From Sphingobacterium spiritivorum (GTDB lineage Bacteria > Bacteroidota > Bacteroidia > Sphingobacteriales > Sphingobacteriaceae), in the NCBI RefSeq assembly GCF_016725325.1, contig NZ_CP068083.1, positions 3,844,001-3,908,000 on the forward strand: DNA of 64,000 nucleotides. The letters are read 5' to 3'. The translations under genes and the position numbers were made by a program. The first letter of the stretch is position 1. The number at the start of each line of letters is the position of its first letter. Shown piece by piece: positions 1 through 9,027 of the stretch. The notes under the pieces are model-generated. The model was not told the origin of the DNA. It saw only the letters and a program-made list of their open reading frames with translations, and did not search any database.

Positions 1-714
1 TATTTTACCCATAGTGACTTCTATGGTACGGTTGGTTATATTATCAACGAATGCACGGTCATGGGAGATCACAATAACAGCTTTGGCCGAATTTACCAAA
101 AAGTCCTCCAACCACTGTATACTTTCAATATCCATGTGGTTAGTCGGCTCATCCAACAGGATAAGGTCCGGCTTTTTCAGAAGAATTTTGGCCAGCTCTA
201 TCCGCATACGCCATCCTCCGGAGAATTCTGAAGTCTGACGGGTGAAATCTGTACGCTCAAATCCAAGTCCTTTCAGCACTTTTTCGACTTCAGCATCATA
301 GTTGGTTTCTTCGATCGAATAGAACTTTTCGCTTAATTCAGAGACCCGTTCGATCAGTTTCATATAATCGTCCGTTTCATAATCTGTCCGGATATTCAAT
401 TGTTCGTTGAGTGTTTCCAGTTCATCCCGCATGCTGTAGACTTCTTCAAAGGCTTTTGACGTCTCTTCAAATACGGTCATATTATCCTGCGTCAGCAAGT
501 GTTGAGGGAGGTAGGCAATTACGGCATCTTTGGGCCCGCTCACATTACCTGTAGTAGGTTTGCCTACACCAGCTATTATTTTTAATAAGGTGGATTTACC
601 AGCTCCGTTTTTCCCCATAAGGGCGATCTTATCATTTTCATTGATAGAAAAGGATACATCGCTGAAAAGTGTTGTTCCTCCAAAAGATACGGAGATATTA
701 TTTACATTGATCAC
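1..714 (-). CDS. ABC-F family ATP-binding protein (N-terminal 238 codons, cut by window edge)
   Basis: Soluble ABC-F ATPase; members act on the ribosome (translation factors or ribosome-protection proteins) rather than in transport. The first nucleotide-binding domain is visible: Walker A GKNGAGKST about 35 residues in, a Q-loop region (YLPQH), the signature FSGGWRMR, Walker B LILLDEPTNHMD, and the H-loop ISHDRA. No membrane segment is present. The reading frame is open to base 1, so the linker and second ATPase domain lie outside the window. The start is a GTG at 714; an in-frame TAA lies a few codons upstream and no ATG precedes the first beta strand (INVNNISVSF), so GTG is the only sensible start. 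The subfamily (Uup, YbiT/EttA-like or resistance type) cannot be decided from this half. Confidence 0.92.
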   Translation of the reverse strand, partial: MINVNNISVSFGGTTLFSDVSFSINENDKIALMGKNGAGKSTLLKIIAGVGKPTTGNVSGPKDAVIAYLPQHLLTQDNMTVFEETSKAFEEVYSMRDELETLNEQLNIRTDYETDDYMKLIERVSELSEKFYSIEETNYDAEVEKVLKGLGFERTDFTRQTSEFSGGWRMRIELAKILLKKPDLILLDEPTNHMDIESIQWLEDFLVNSAKAVIVISHDRAFVDNITNRTIEVTMGKI

Positions 715-739
715 TATATGCTCGTATTAAAATCAGCCG

Positions 740-747
740 CAAAGATA
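740..747 (-). promoter_or_regulatory. Bacteroidota -7 element for the ABC-F gene
   Basis: On the minus strand this reads TATCTTTG, an exact match to the Bacteroidota primary-sigma -7 consensus TAnnTTTG, 25 bp upstream of the GTG start. No clean -33 TTTG is seen at the usual 17-23 bp upstream, so this is a half-supported promoter. Confidence 0.45.
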
Positions 748-1016
748 AGAGAATAAGATGAGTTTGCTGCTTAAAAACCAGTAGTTTCAGACATAATATA
801 GAGAATTGTGCGGCACATTTGCTTTTTACAGTTCCTGATCTGCAGAATGACTTAATTGTCTTCTCTGATCAGGAAACAAGGAATCTGACTTACCTGATAT
901 TGAATGTTTATTTTTTGACCCCGATAGACCTCCGTCACATTAAATTTTTGCAATAGATTCAGACTGTAGGTTTTCTTAGGTTTAGAGCTAAATAAGCCGT
1001 CAATCTACAAAAAGTA
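748..1016. other. intergenic region, no gene seen
   Basis: Between the ABC-F start and the hairpin at 1017. I find no convincing ORF, RNA gene or repeat here, only short AT-rich sequence. Confidence 0.5.
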
Positions 1017-1044
1017 AGCGACATCTCTTACCGGAAATGTCGCT
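1017..1044 (-). terminator. rho-independent terminator of the serine hydrolase gene
   Basis: An 8-bp perfect stem (AGCGACAT / ATGTCGCT) with a 12-nt loop is followed on the minus strand by a T-rich run (TACTTTTTG). It lies 22 bp past the stop of the gene ending at 1066. Confidence 0.7.
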
Positions 1045-1065
1045 GTATAATTATTTTCATAAGTT

Positions 1066-2166
1066 TTAAAGGGTATTCTTGGTTTCTATATCTACTATTT
1101 CACGACCTTTTTCCTTTAAGTAATACTGTAATAAATCCACATACAGGTTTACACCATTATCCGAATTTGTGAAAATCAATATGCCTTGTTTTGTCTCCGG
1201 AAGCATAAATACAATTGTCCTTACCCCTTTGTCTGACCCGCCATGTGATAGCGCGTATGTGCTATCTTTAAAATCGTAAATTTCAAATCCAAGACCAAAG
1301 TGTTTTCCTCTTGTAGTCGATACCTGTCTGGAAATCATTTCATCAAATACTTTTTTCGTTAGCCCTTCACCATTCATAACACTGATCATAAATTTACCAT
1401 AATCTTCTATAGTTGTCATTAAATCATCTGCTGCATTGGGCGTAGTATTCTTTACTACCGGATAAATTTCACCCTTTTCGTTATAGCCTGGAGCTAACCT
1501 TGTACTGTCTAAACTTTTGTTCCAGATATATTGTGTATCCGACATTTTTACCGGTTTAAATACAAGTCCATCTGCTAATTGTTGCAATGATTTTCTGAAC
1601 TTTTTTTCCAAAGCTTTTCGCAGATATTCAAAACCTTCACCTGAATACTGATATTTTGTTCCCGGATCGAATTGGAATCCGAGTTTCTCATTTTCGTTCT
1701 CCCAACGCCAATTCGGGAAACCTGTCTGATGGCTCAGTACATGTCGTGTAGTAAGTTTTTTGTTTCTGGGATCATGGGCAATATCAGGATCTGTCCAGTA
1801 GGTATAGAGTGGCTCATCCAGATCCCATTTACCCTGACTCACTAATTTTAATGCTACGATGGCAGTTACCGGCTTTGTCAGGGAAGCGACATTGAAAATT
1901 GTGTTTTTTGGTGCTGCGACCCCTTCCTTGAGATCACCGTATACTGTTGCCTGTTGAAGTACTCCATTTTCAATTATACCCAGACCCAGGACTGGAACTT
2001 TATTATCTTTTATCCACTTTTCTACTAATTTTTTATTGTTAAAAACAGAAGAGTCTGTTTGGGCATGGGAAGCCGTGTTTTTAGCCAATATGATGAGTAA
2101 AGCAAATACTATTCTGGCGTATTGCCACATATACGTTGCTGTATTGCTGTTTTTTAAATCTTTCAT
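1066..2166 (-). CDS. secreted serine hydrolase, beta-lactamase/class C-like family
   Basis: A 366-residue protein of the beta-lactamase superfamily (class C / D-aminopeptidase / esterase type). The N-terminus has a hydrophobic stretch (residues 17-29) ending in an AHAQ signal-peptidase-like site near residue 36, so it is exported. The nucleophile motif S95-L-T-K98 is clear. The second motif is Y174-S-G rather than the usual YxN, and the third is H308-G-G, typical of class C-like esterases/peptidases rather than true beta-lactamases. It probably acts on D-amino-acid peptides, peptidoglycan fragments or esters in the periplasm; the substrate cannot be read from sequence. It stands alone, divergent from the L,D-transpeptidase-like gene, with its own terminator at 1017. 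Confidence 0.88.
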   Translation of the reverse strand: MKDLKNSNTATYMWQYARIVFALLIILAKNTASHAQTDSSVFNNKKLVEKWIKDNKVPVLGLGIIENGVLQQATVYGDLKEGVAAPKNTIFNVASLTKPVTAIVALKLVSQGKWDLDEPLYTYWTDPDIAHDPRNKKLTTRHVLSHQTGFPNWRWENENEKLGFQFDPGTKYQYSGEGFEYLRKALEKKFRKSLQQLADGLVFKPVKMSDTQYIWNKSLDSTRLAPGYNEKGEIYPVVKNTTPNAADDLMTTIEDYGKFMISVMNGEGLTKKVFDEMISRQVSTTRGKHFGLGFEIYDFKDSTYALSHGGSDKGVRTIVFMLPETKQGILIFTNSDNGVNLYVDLLQYYLKEKGREIVDIETKNTL

Positions 2167-2343
2167 AATCTTCAGTAAACAGATGAAATATAAGGGAAAT
2201 TTTCGAACAACAGCATATTTATATTTCCTGATTTTCCAGATGGAGAGCAGGCTTTTTTCTGCAGATTAAAACGTAGATGGAGTGAATGGATAAATGTCTT
2301 TAAAATAATGTATATTGTAAGTATAAAGAAAGTTCTGATTATG

Positions 2344-3003
2344 AATATTAAAGTTGCCGGTTTGGTTTTGTTTGTTTCGCTGACGATGATTAATTGTCAG
2401 GCGGAGGGAGATAAAAGGAAAGTAGAAACTCCGGTTGCAAAACAGGTACAAGAGGATAGCAGCAGACCTAAAGTTGATTCTGTAAAGTTGCAAGAAAAGG
2501 CTGAGGAAGCACTGACCTTCTGTAAGCAGAAGAAATTCAGTACGGACTTTTGTATTCTTATTGATATGAAACTCCATTCCGGTATTAACAGGTTCTTTAT
2601 CTGGGATTTTAAGAATAAGCGAATCCTGGAAGAGTATCTGGTCGGACACGGTTGCGGACTTAATAACTGGTCTTCCGATGAATCCAAAGATAAGGCAGAG
2701 TTTAGCAACAAAGACGGAAGCCATCTTTCTTCTCTTGGAAAGTATAAAATCGGGGCTAGGGGGTATAGCAATTGGGGAATAAATATAAAATATATCCTGC
2801 ACGGTCTTGAAAAAACCAATGATAATGCATTAAAGAGAATAATTGTATTTCATTCGTGGGAAAAAATGAATGATGCAGAGACCTTTCCGCAGGGGAGTCC
2901 AGAGGGTTGGGGTTGTCCTACGGTTTCGAACGAGGCTATGAAAATTATTGATGCCAGATTGAGAGGTGCAAAGAAACCGGTCCTGATGTGGATTTATAAC
3001 TAA
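2344..3003 (+). CDS. murein L,D-transpeptidase catalytic-domain lipoprotein (YkuD-like)
   Basis: Predicted envelope protein with the L,D-transpeptidase-like fold of the YkuD_2 type. The catalytic signature is an F-H-S-W segment followed about 20 residues later by S-P-E-G-W-G-C-P-T-V-S, giving a His and a Cys at the positions that form the thioester intermediate in this family. These enzymes make or remodel L,D-crosslinks or attach proteins to peptidoglycan. I prefer the ATG at 2344 because it gives a compact signal peptide (MNIKVAGLVLFVSL) ending at Cys in MINC, a likely but non-canonical lipobox. An upstream ATG at 2308 would add 12 residues. A charged, coiled-coil-like linker (about residues 25-65) precedes the catalytic domain. 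No terminator is visible downstream. Confidence 0.82.
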   Translation, partial: NIKVAGLVLFVSLTMINCQAEGDKRKVETPVAKQVQEDSSRPKVDSVKLQEKAEEALTFCKQKKFSTDFCILIDMKLHSGINRFFIWDFKNKRILEEYLVGHGCGLNNWSSDESKDKAEFSNKDGSHLSSLGKYKIGARGYSNWGINIKYILHGLEKTNDNALKRIIVFHSWEKMNDAETFPQGSPEGWGCPTVSNEAMKIIDARLRGAKKPVLMWIYN

Positions 3004-3535
3004 TAAGGCTAATTATCTCTCCTGGAATAGCTTTCCTCAACCGGTTAAAAGGTTACTCTTCAACCGACTTACGAAGTTGCCAAACCTGTATTGAATATCA
3101 ATGCATACTCTCTTAATGATGTCTTGATTCGTACAATGTAGCGCTGGAACGACAAATATTGAAATATTATTACATTACGTTTGAAACAATATCATTAATT
3201 GTATATATTTATAATGATGATTAATATTTCTTTAAGGAACTTATATTGTAAATTCTTTAATTATATAATTATCAATATTTTAAACTAACTAATAACGGGT
3301 TATATACCTTACTTTATTCACACACTAGCTATAATCATTATTTAGTTATTTTATTTAGTTTTTTTTTAAACACGCTAACTAACAATGTTTTGTTGTTTTT
3401 ACCGCAACTGCTTAAACAGATTTTTGCAGTAAATGCATTATAAACTTTTGTAAGATGTAGAATATGTCAATCAATAGTTTGACATAGATACGCATAACTA
3501 TTAAAACAATTAACTCCATTTATAAAAAGATTTCA
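3004..3535. other. AT-rich intergenic region with a possible gene remnant
   Basis: This 532-bp stretch precedes the ligase operon. A 30-codon open stretch at 3052-3141 (ending NAYSLNDVLIRTM) has protein-like composition but no start and an in-frame stop just upstream; it may be the decayed end of a lost gene or chance. The rest (3150-3530) is very AT-rich and probably carries the promoter of the operon starting at 3536. A near match to the Bacteroidota promoter (TTTG at 3423-3426 and CTTTTG ending at 3450) has poor -7 agreement, so I do not call it. Confidence 0.35.
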
Positions 3536-4663
3536 ATGAAGTTTTTTCTGAAAACAGAACATAACGATGAAAGAACTGTATTCATCACCGGGAATTTCAA
3601 TAACTGGAATCCCAGGGACAAGCGCTTTAGTCTTCAGGAGACTGAGGAAGGATACTGTATAGATATTAATGACGAAAACTTGCCATCCGAAATAGAATAT
3701 AAATTTACCAAAGGTGGCTGGGAAAATGTAGAAATCGATAGTGATGCACAATTCACACCTAACAGGAAAGTGAATAAGGAGGCAAAGGTCGTTGAAGATA
3801 TTGTGGAAGACTGGCGTCTCAACTGGGCTCCGTTTAAAGAAGAATATTTTCCCAAAATAGAGCTGATCTCCGAAAACTTTTACATTCCTCAACTGAATAA
3901 AACCCGTAAAGTATGGGCTCTGCTTCCTTATGACTATGAAACAACAGAAAAAAGTTATCCTGTTCTTTATCTGCAGGATGCTCAAAATCTGTTTAATGAA
4001 GAAAGTCCGTTCGGTAACTGGGAGATCGATAGAAAACTTTCACTACTTGCCGAATACGGAATTGGTGATATCATCATTATTGCAGTAGAACACGGCAGTG
4101 AACTTCGTATACAGGAATACGTATTTGAAGATGATAATAAGTATGCAGTGAAAGCGGAGGGTAAGAAATATATCCGATTTATAACAGATACACTGAAGCC
4201 TTATGTTGATCAACATTTCCGGACGCTGCCAGACCGGGAACATACCGGAATAGGAGGTAGCTCTTTGGGCGCACTTATCAGTATTTATGGTGGTTTTCTA
4301 TATCCGGAAGTCTATTCGAAGCTGATGTTGTTTTCACCATCATTGTGGCTGAATCCCAATAATAATTTTCCGATGCTCAGCTTCCATCAGCCTTATTATA
4401 CCAAAGTATATGTCTATGGTGGCGAACTGGAAGGATCTGATATGGTCAAGCGTATTAAGCTGTTCAAAACTGCTATGAGCCGATGGGAAGAGAGTAAATC
4501 AATAGAATTTGATGTGAAAACCAGTATACATCCGGAAGGAAAGCATGAAGAGTTTTACTGGTCTCAGGAATTTCCCCGGGCGTTGGAATGGCTGTTTTTT
4601 GATAAACTGGAAAATCCGATAGAGAGAAAGAAAAGATATACTAAAGAAAAGGAAAATGTCTGA
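3536..4663 (+). CDS. CBM48-like domain plus Fes/EsD-type esterase
   Basis: A 375-residue two-domain protein, first gene of the ligase operon. Residues 1-95 resemble an AMPK glycogen-binding / CBM48 (early-set) domain, with GNFNNWNPRDKRFSL near residues 19-33. Residues 110-360 are an alpha/beta hydrolase of the putative-esterase family (Fes/IroE, esterase D, antigen 85-like), with nucleophile elbow G241-S-S243-L-G and a C-terminal HPEGKHEEFYW segment that likely carries the catalytic His. Fes-like enzymes pair an E-set domain with an esterase and hydrolyse ester or amide-linked siderophores, so hydrolysis or release of the operon's product is plausible. There is no signal peptide, so it is cytoplasmic. 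It overlaps the M17 peptidase gene by 8 bp. Confidence 0.85.
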   Translation: MKFFLKTEHNDERTVFITGNFNNWNPRDKRFSLQETEEGYCIDINDENLPSEIEYKFTKGGWENVEIDSDAQFTPNRKVNKEAKVVEDIVEDWRLNWAPFKEEYFPKIELISENFYIPQLNKTRKVWALLPYDYETTEKSYPVLYLQDAQNLFNEESPFGNWEIDRKLSLLAEYGIGDIIIIAVEHGSELRIQEYVFEDDNKYAVKAEGKKYIRFITDTLKPYVDQHFRTLPDREHTGIGGSSLGALISIYGGFLYPEVYSKLMLFSPSLWLNPNNNFPMLSFHQPYYTKVYVYGGELEGSDMVKRIKLFKTAMSRWEESKSIEFDVKTSIHPEGKHEEFYWSQEFPRALEWLFFDKLENPIERKKRYTKEKENV

Positions 4664-6035
4664 GATAATTCAACATATCTATATCTATTCCGAAGCTTCA
4701 TGGATAGCACACAAGTCTGCCTATCCCGATGCTATGGATAAGTTCTTTTCGGGCAGGAAAAGTGAAAGTTTCGTGATAGCTTCAGAAAAGGAGGTAACTT
4801 TTTTTCTGGGAATCGGCAATTCTTCCTGCTCTGAAAGTGTACTGGTAGACATCGGTCATAAATTCTCCGGCGACAACAGAGAAAAACTATTGCCCGCTTC
4901 TACCTATCTGCATCATGACGTGCTGGATATAACAGGTCTGGAGAATATATTGCTCGGGTTCTATCTGGGAACTTATCAATATCCTTTTGAAGCGCAGCAT
5001 CCGATATGGGATGATAAGTTTCAGTGGGAGGGATTGGATGATCAAAAGATCAGCCTGGCTAGAATAAAAGCCATCTGTGAGGGGCAGTTTATCTGTATGG
5101 ACTGGTTAAACAAGCCGGCTAACTTTAAACGAACAACTGTGCTGAATGCTTTTTTGAAGGAGAAATCGCAGGAATACAATTTACAATATACCTCATTTGA
5201 CAGACAGGATAGTGAAATTCATGGTCTTGGTGCTTTTCTGGCTGTTAATCAGGGAAGCAGTCAGGAAGCATCTTTTACTATTTTGGAATACAGGTGTGGC
5301 ACAGAGGAAGCTCCTGTCGTAGGGTTGGTGGGAAAGTGTGTCTTATTTGATACGGGAGGAATCTCTATCAAACCTTCTGCAAATCTTCATTATATGAAAA
5401 GTGATATGGGAGGTGCTACGGCTGTACTTGGGGTTCTCATTGCTGCGGCTAAGATGAAATTTCCGGTTGATATTATAGCCATATTACCAATAACGGATAA
5501 TGCGGTCTCCAATCATTCTTACCTGCCAAGTGATGTAGTGACTGTTTATAACGGAAAGACTATAGAAATCCTGGATACAGATGCCGAAGGACGCCTGACA
5601 CTTGCTGACGGACTGAGTTATCTGTCAAAAAATTACAAAACGGATTATCTGATCGATCTGGCAACACTTACAGGTAGTGCCGTAAGAATGTTTGGCAGTA
5701 CATGCGGAGCTCTTTTTTCAAACGATCAAACATTACAGGATCAACTGCTCAAGTCCGGACAGAAAACCGGTCAGCGTCTTTGGAATTTACCCTTGTGGGA
5801 AGATTGGGAAGAGGAGATTCAATCTGATGTAGCTGATCTTAAGAATATATCCCTTAAACCTGTTGGCGACTGTATTGTAGCCGCCACTTTTCTGAAACAT
5901 TTTATTAATGAGCATCCCAGATGGGCGCATCTGGATATTGCAGCAATGTGCTTCGGAAATGTGGGCTATGCTAAAGAGAAAGCGGCTACAGGATATGGTG
6001 TGCGTCTATTACTGGATTTTATGAAAAACTTATAA
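4656..6035 (+). CDS. M17 family leucyl-aminopeptidase
   Basis: Cytosolic dinuclear-metal aminopeptidase, 459 residues, normal length for the family. The catalytic domain is complete: VGKCVLFDTGGISIKP carries K227, D232 and K239; MKSDMGGA carries D250; and DTDAEGR carries D309, E311 and the bicarbonate-site R313. The usual NTDAEGRL motif has D in place of the first N. The N-terminal domain (1-160) is divergent from PepA, as is common in M17. Inside a peptide/amide ligase operon its likely role is trimming or recycling the product or supplying amino acids. It is translationally coupled to the preceding esterase (8-bp overlap) and 11 bp before the next gene. Confidence 0.9.
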   Translation: MSEIIQHIYIYSEASWIAHKSAYPDAMDKFFSGRKSESFVIASEKEVTFFLGIGNSSCSESVLVDIGHKFSGDNREKLLPASTYLHHDVLDITGLENILLGFYLGTYQYPFEAQHPIWDDKFQWEGLDDQKISLARIKAICEGQFICMDWLNKPANFKRTTVLNAFLKEKSQEYNLQYTSFDRQDSEIHGLGAFLAVNQGSSQEASFTILEYRCGTEEAPVVGLVGKCVLFDTGGISIKPSANLHYMKSDMGGATAVLGVLIAAAKMKFPVDIIAILPITDNAVSNHSYLPSDVVTVYNGKTIEILDTDAEGRLTLADGLSYLSKNYKTDYLIDLATLTGSAVRMFGSTCGALFSNDQTLQDQLLKSGQKTGQRLWNLPLWEDWEEEIQSDVADLKNISLKPVGDCIVAATFLKHFINEHPRWAHLDIAAMCFGNVGYAKEKAATGYGVRLLLDFMKNL

Positions 6036-6046
6036 ACCTGATAGTT

Positions 6047-7252
6047 ATGAGAACATTTGTATGCCTTTCCAGCTATTATAAGGGCTATGACTTTATGGAT
6101 GAATGCAAAAAGCTGGGCAATAAAGTCATCCTGATTACTTCTGAAAGCCTGAAAGACAAAAACTGGCCCTGGCATGCTATTGATGAAGTCTATTACATGC
6201 CGGAAACTGAACCTTCCGTCTGGAATTCTGATCACATGATCAAAGGATTCGCTTATCTTATGAAATTCCATGAAATCGATACCGTCATTGCTTTAGATGA
6301 TTTCGATGTGGAAAAAGCGGCCTTAATCCGGGAAACCTTCCGAATACAGGGGATGGGGCAAACGACTTACCGATATTTCCGGGATAAGCTGGCAATGCGG
6401 CAGATGGCAAAAGATGGCGGCATTCATATTCCTCCCTTTGTTCCGGTTTTTAATGATGCTGTTATTACAAAATTCATGGAAGAAAACCCCGCACCCTGGG
6501 TGTTGAAGCCCCGCTCGGAAGCCTCAGCCAGCGGAATAAAAAAAATTCACAGTGCAGTCGGATTGTGGCAGGCTATGGAGCATCTTAATGACGACCGGAT
6601 TCACTTTCTGCTGGAAGTGTTTAAACCGGGAGATGTTTTTCATGTTGATTGTCTCATCTATGACAAAGAAATCAGATTTATTTCCTGCTCTCAGTATTTG
6701 TCTCCGCCAATGGCTGTGTCTCATGAAGGAGGAGTCTTCAGAACCAAGACACTGGCAGAAAATTCAGAAGACTTCAAAGCGCTCGAAAAGATAAATCAAC
6801 AGGTTTTATCAAAATTTGGTATTGTACACGGGACAACACATTCGGAGTTTATAAAAGGAAACGAAGACGGGAAATTTTATTTTCTCGAAACCTCCTGCAG
6901 GGTGGGCGGAGCACATATCGCAGATATGATAGAAGTCTCAACCCATGTTAATCTTTGGAGAGAATGGGTGAAGATTGAAACTGCGGTATTGAATAAATCC
7001 AGTTATGAGCTTAGCTATAAAAGAGATTGTTTTGCCGGACTTATTATAGCTTTGGCAAAAGATAAATTTCCTGATATTACGGACTTCCGGATAGCTGAGC
7101 TCGTTAAATCGCTGGATCTGGAATATCATATCAGCCTTTTGTACCGGTCTGATTCTGCAGACAAAATCAACGAAGCTCTGGATAATGCTGCCGAAAGAAT
7201 CTATACTCATCATCTGAGTATTCTGCCACCGCAGGCTAAACCAATTTCCTAA
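6047..7252 (+). CDS. ATP-grasp amidoligase (first of three)
   Basis: A 401-residue ATP-grasp enzyme of the carboxylate-amine ligase kind. It has an N-terminal Rossmann-like pre-ATP-grasp region (1-105), an ATP-binding lysine in WVLKPRSEASASG (K154), a second ATP-grasp lobe, and the metal-binding segment F-L-E281-T-S-C-R-V-G-G, equivalent to the usual ExNxRxGG with S in the N position. Such enzymes join a carboxylate to an amine through an acyl-phosphate. The C-terminal 80 residues are extra. With two other ATP-grasps and a COG2170 ligase in the same operon it probably performs one coupling step of a short peptide or amide. The substrate is unknown. Spacing is 11 bp upstream and 16 bp downstream. 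Confidence 0.85.
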   Translation: MRTFVCLSSYYKGYDFMDECKKLGNKVILITSESLKDKNWPWHAIDEVYYMPETEPSVWNSDHMIKGFAYLMKFHEIDTVIALDDFDVEKAALIRETFRIQGMGQTTYRYFRDKLAMRQMAKDGGIHIPPFVPVFNDAVITKFMEENPAPWVLKPRSEASASGIKKIHSAVGLWQAMEHLNDDRIHFLLEVFKPGDVFHVDCLIYDKEIRFISCSQYLSPPMAVSHEGGVFRTKTLAENSEDFKALEKINQQVLSKFGIVHGTTHSEFIKGNEDGKFYFLETSCRVGGAHIADMIEVSTHVNLWREWVKIETAVLNKSSYELSYKRDCFAGLIIALAKDKFPDITDFRIAELVKSLDLEYHISLLYRSDSADKINEALDNAAERIYTHHLSILPPQAKPIS

Positions 7253-7268
7253 CTTAAAAAATGAAAAT

Positions 7269-7982
7269 ATGCCAAAAGTAGAATATACAGACTACTATTC
7301 CCATATGCTGGGAAGGACTATTAATATACAGGTAACGGGACATTACGGCTACCCCGTTATTATGTTTCCTACTTCTCAGGGTAGTTTTGTTCAGAATGCT
7401 GATTTTAATCTCAATGCATCCGTGAATTATTTTACTAAAAATGGTAAAGTGAAACTCTTTAATCTGGAAACACTGGATCAGGACAATTTCTACAACACAC
7501 ATATTCCCCCACATGAGCGAATAGCCCGTTATGAAAATTATATGCTTTTTCTTTTCCTGGAGTATATTCCTTTTATTCAGAAGACCCACAATGTACATCG
7601 TGTAGCTGTTGCCGGATGTAGCTTCGGAGCCTATCATGCTACCAATTTTGCCTTTCGGTTTCCTGATGTAGTGTCACATCTGATTGCTATGTCTGGTGCA
7701 TTTTCCATCCGTAATTTTATGGATGGATTCAGCAGTGACACCGTTTATTTTAATTGCCCTGAAGAATTTATGCAGAACGATGCTTCCTGGAAGTTTGGTC
7801 ATATGCATATTGTACTCAGTACCTCTGATCAGGATGTATGTCTGAATAAGAATCTGAGAATGTCAGATATCTTACGATCCAAAGGAATTGATCACTGGTA
7901 TGATGAAGCCAAATGGATTGATCATGACTGGCCCTTGTGGAGGATGGTCTTCCCCAGATTTATAGCGGCTTATTTTTCATAA
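7269..7982 (+). CDS. small alpha/beta-hydrolase esterase
   Basis: A 237-residue single-domain alpha/beta hydrolase of the putative-esterase family, without the CBM48-like domain of the operon's first gene. The nucleophile elbow is G116-C-S118-F-G120, the likely acid is D187 or D189 (STSDQDV), and the catalytic His is H219 in WIDHDWPLW. There is no signal peptide. Two distinct esterases in one operon suggest that the product carries an ester or thioester, or that one acts as an acyltransferase during assembly. It begins 16 bp after the first ATP-grasp gene and a 43-bp gap follows. Confidence 0.83.
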   Translation: MPKVEYTDYYSHMLGRTINIQVTGHYGYPVIMFPTSQGSFVQNADFNLNASVNYFTKNGKVKLFNLETLDQDNFYNTHIPPHERIARYENYMLFLFLEYIPFIQKTHNVHRVAVAGCSFGAYHATNFAFRFPDVVSHLIAMSGAFSIRNFMDGFSSDTVYFNCPEEFMQNDASWKFGHMHIVLSTSDQDVCLNKNLRMSDILRSKGIDHWYDEAKWIDHDWPLWRMVFPRFIAAYFS

Positions 7983-8025
7983 AAAGGAAATAAAACAAAT
8001 ACAATTAACCTAAAAATATAATGTT

Positions 8026-8979
8026 ATGGCAAAGAAAGTTGGAATACTCTTCGGAATGGAAGATACATTTCCGTGGGCATTTATTGATAAAGTAAATGAA
8101 TTGGGAAAAGGTAAAATAATCGCTGAGCCTGTAAAAATAGACATTTTGGAACAGGGTGCAGATTATGGATATGCTGTTATTATTGACCGTATATCACAGG
8201 ATGTGCCATTTTACAGAGCCTATCTCAAAAATGCGGCTCTCAATGGGACTTACGTCATCAATAATCCTTTCTGGTGGAGTGCTGATGAAAAGTTCTTCAA
8301 CAATGCATTAATGAGTAAGTTGGGTATTCCGTTACCCAAGACAGTCTTGCTCCCTTCGCATGAAAGACCTGCAAACACTTCTGAAACATCATTCAGAAAC
8401 CTCAGCTTTCCACACGATTGGCAATATATCTTTGATTATGTAGGTTTCCCGGCCTATATGAAACCCCATGACGGAGGCGGTTGGAGAAATGTGTACCGTG
8501 TTGAAAATCCTGAAGACTTATGGAAAAAACTTGAAGAGACCGATCAATTGGTGATGATGGTACAGGAGGAGATCATCTTCGAGGACTATTACCGTGTTTA
8601 TTGCTTAGGTAAGAAATATGTTCATATTATGCCTTACGAACCGCGGAATCCTCACCATTTGCGATATGCTGCCCAGTCTCAATATTCCGGAAAACAGCTG
8701 AAGGATCTGCTAAAAACTATTCAGGACTATACCATTAAGATGAACCAGGCTTTAGGCTATGATTTCAATACGGTGGAATTTGCAGTTCGGGAGGGTATAC
8801 CCTATGCTATTGATTTTTGTAATCCCGCACCGGATGCGGACAAAAACTCGGTGGGAGAGGAAAATTTTGCCTGGATAGTGGAGCATGCTGCTAAGCTTGC
8901 CATAGAGAAGGCAAAGGAATATACTCCCGGTAACCCGAATATCTCGTGGGGAACATTTGTCAAGGATTCAATCCGATAA
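8026..8979 (+). CDS. ATP-grasp amidoligase (second of three)
   Basis: A 317-residue ATP-grasp protein, distinct from the 401-residue paralogue. It starts directly with a nucleotide-fold strand (KKVGILFGMEDTFPW). The ATP-binding lysine lies in AYMKPHDGGGWRNV, where the GGG loop is clear, and the metal-binding segment reads NTVEFAVREGIPYAIDFCNPAPDAD, in which the E and the D-F-C-N-P elements match the ExN-type site. It resembles RimK/glutathione-synthetase-type carboxylate-amine ligases. It likely adds another building block in the pathway of this operon. It is followed after 48 bp by the COG2170 ligase. Confidence 0.85.
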   Translation: MAKKVGILFGMEDTFPWAFIDKVNELGKGKIIAEPVKIDILEQGADYGYAVIIDRISQDVPFYRAYLKNAALNGTYVINNPFWWSADEKFFNNALMSKLGIPLPKTVLLPSHERPANTSETSFRNLSFPHDWQYIFDYVGFPAYMKPHDGGGWRNVYRVENPEDLWKKLEETDQLVMMVQEEIIFEDYYRVYCLGKKYVHIMPYEPRNPHHLRYAAQSQYSGKQLKDLLKTIQDYTIKMNQALGYDFNTVEFAVREGIPYAIDFCNPAPDADKNSVGEENFAWIVEHAAKLAIEKAKEYTPGNPNISWGTFVKDSIR

Positions 8980-9027
8980 GAATACAGTGATTTTTCTCAG
9001 AAGGTAAAACCAAAAAAATTAACCAAA

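Noticed and set aside
2266..2819. Two overlapping minus-strand frames of 178 and 140 codons.
   Set aside because: They lie opposite the L,D-transpeptidase-like gene, whose H-x-W and GCPTVS motifs establish the plus-strand frame.
3423..3450. Promoter for the ligase operon.
   Set aside because: The -33 TTTG is present but the -7 reads AACTTTTG and the spacer is short, so the match is too weak to call.
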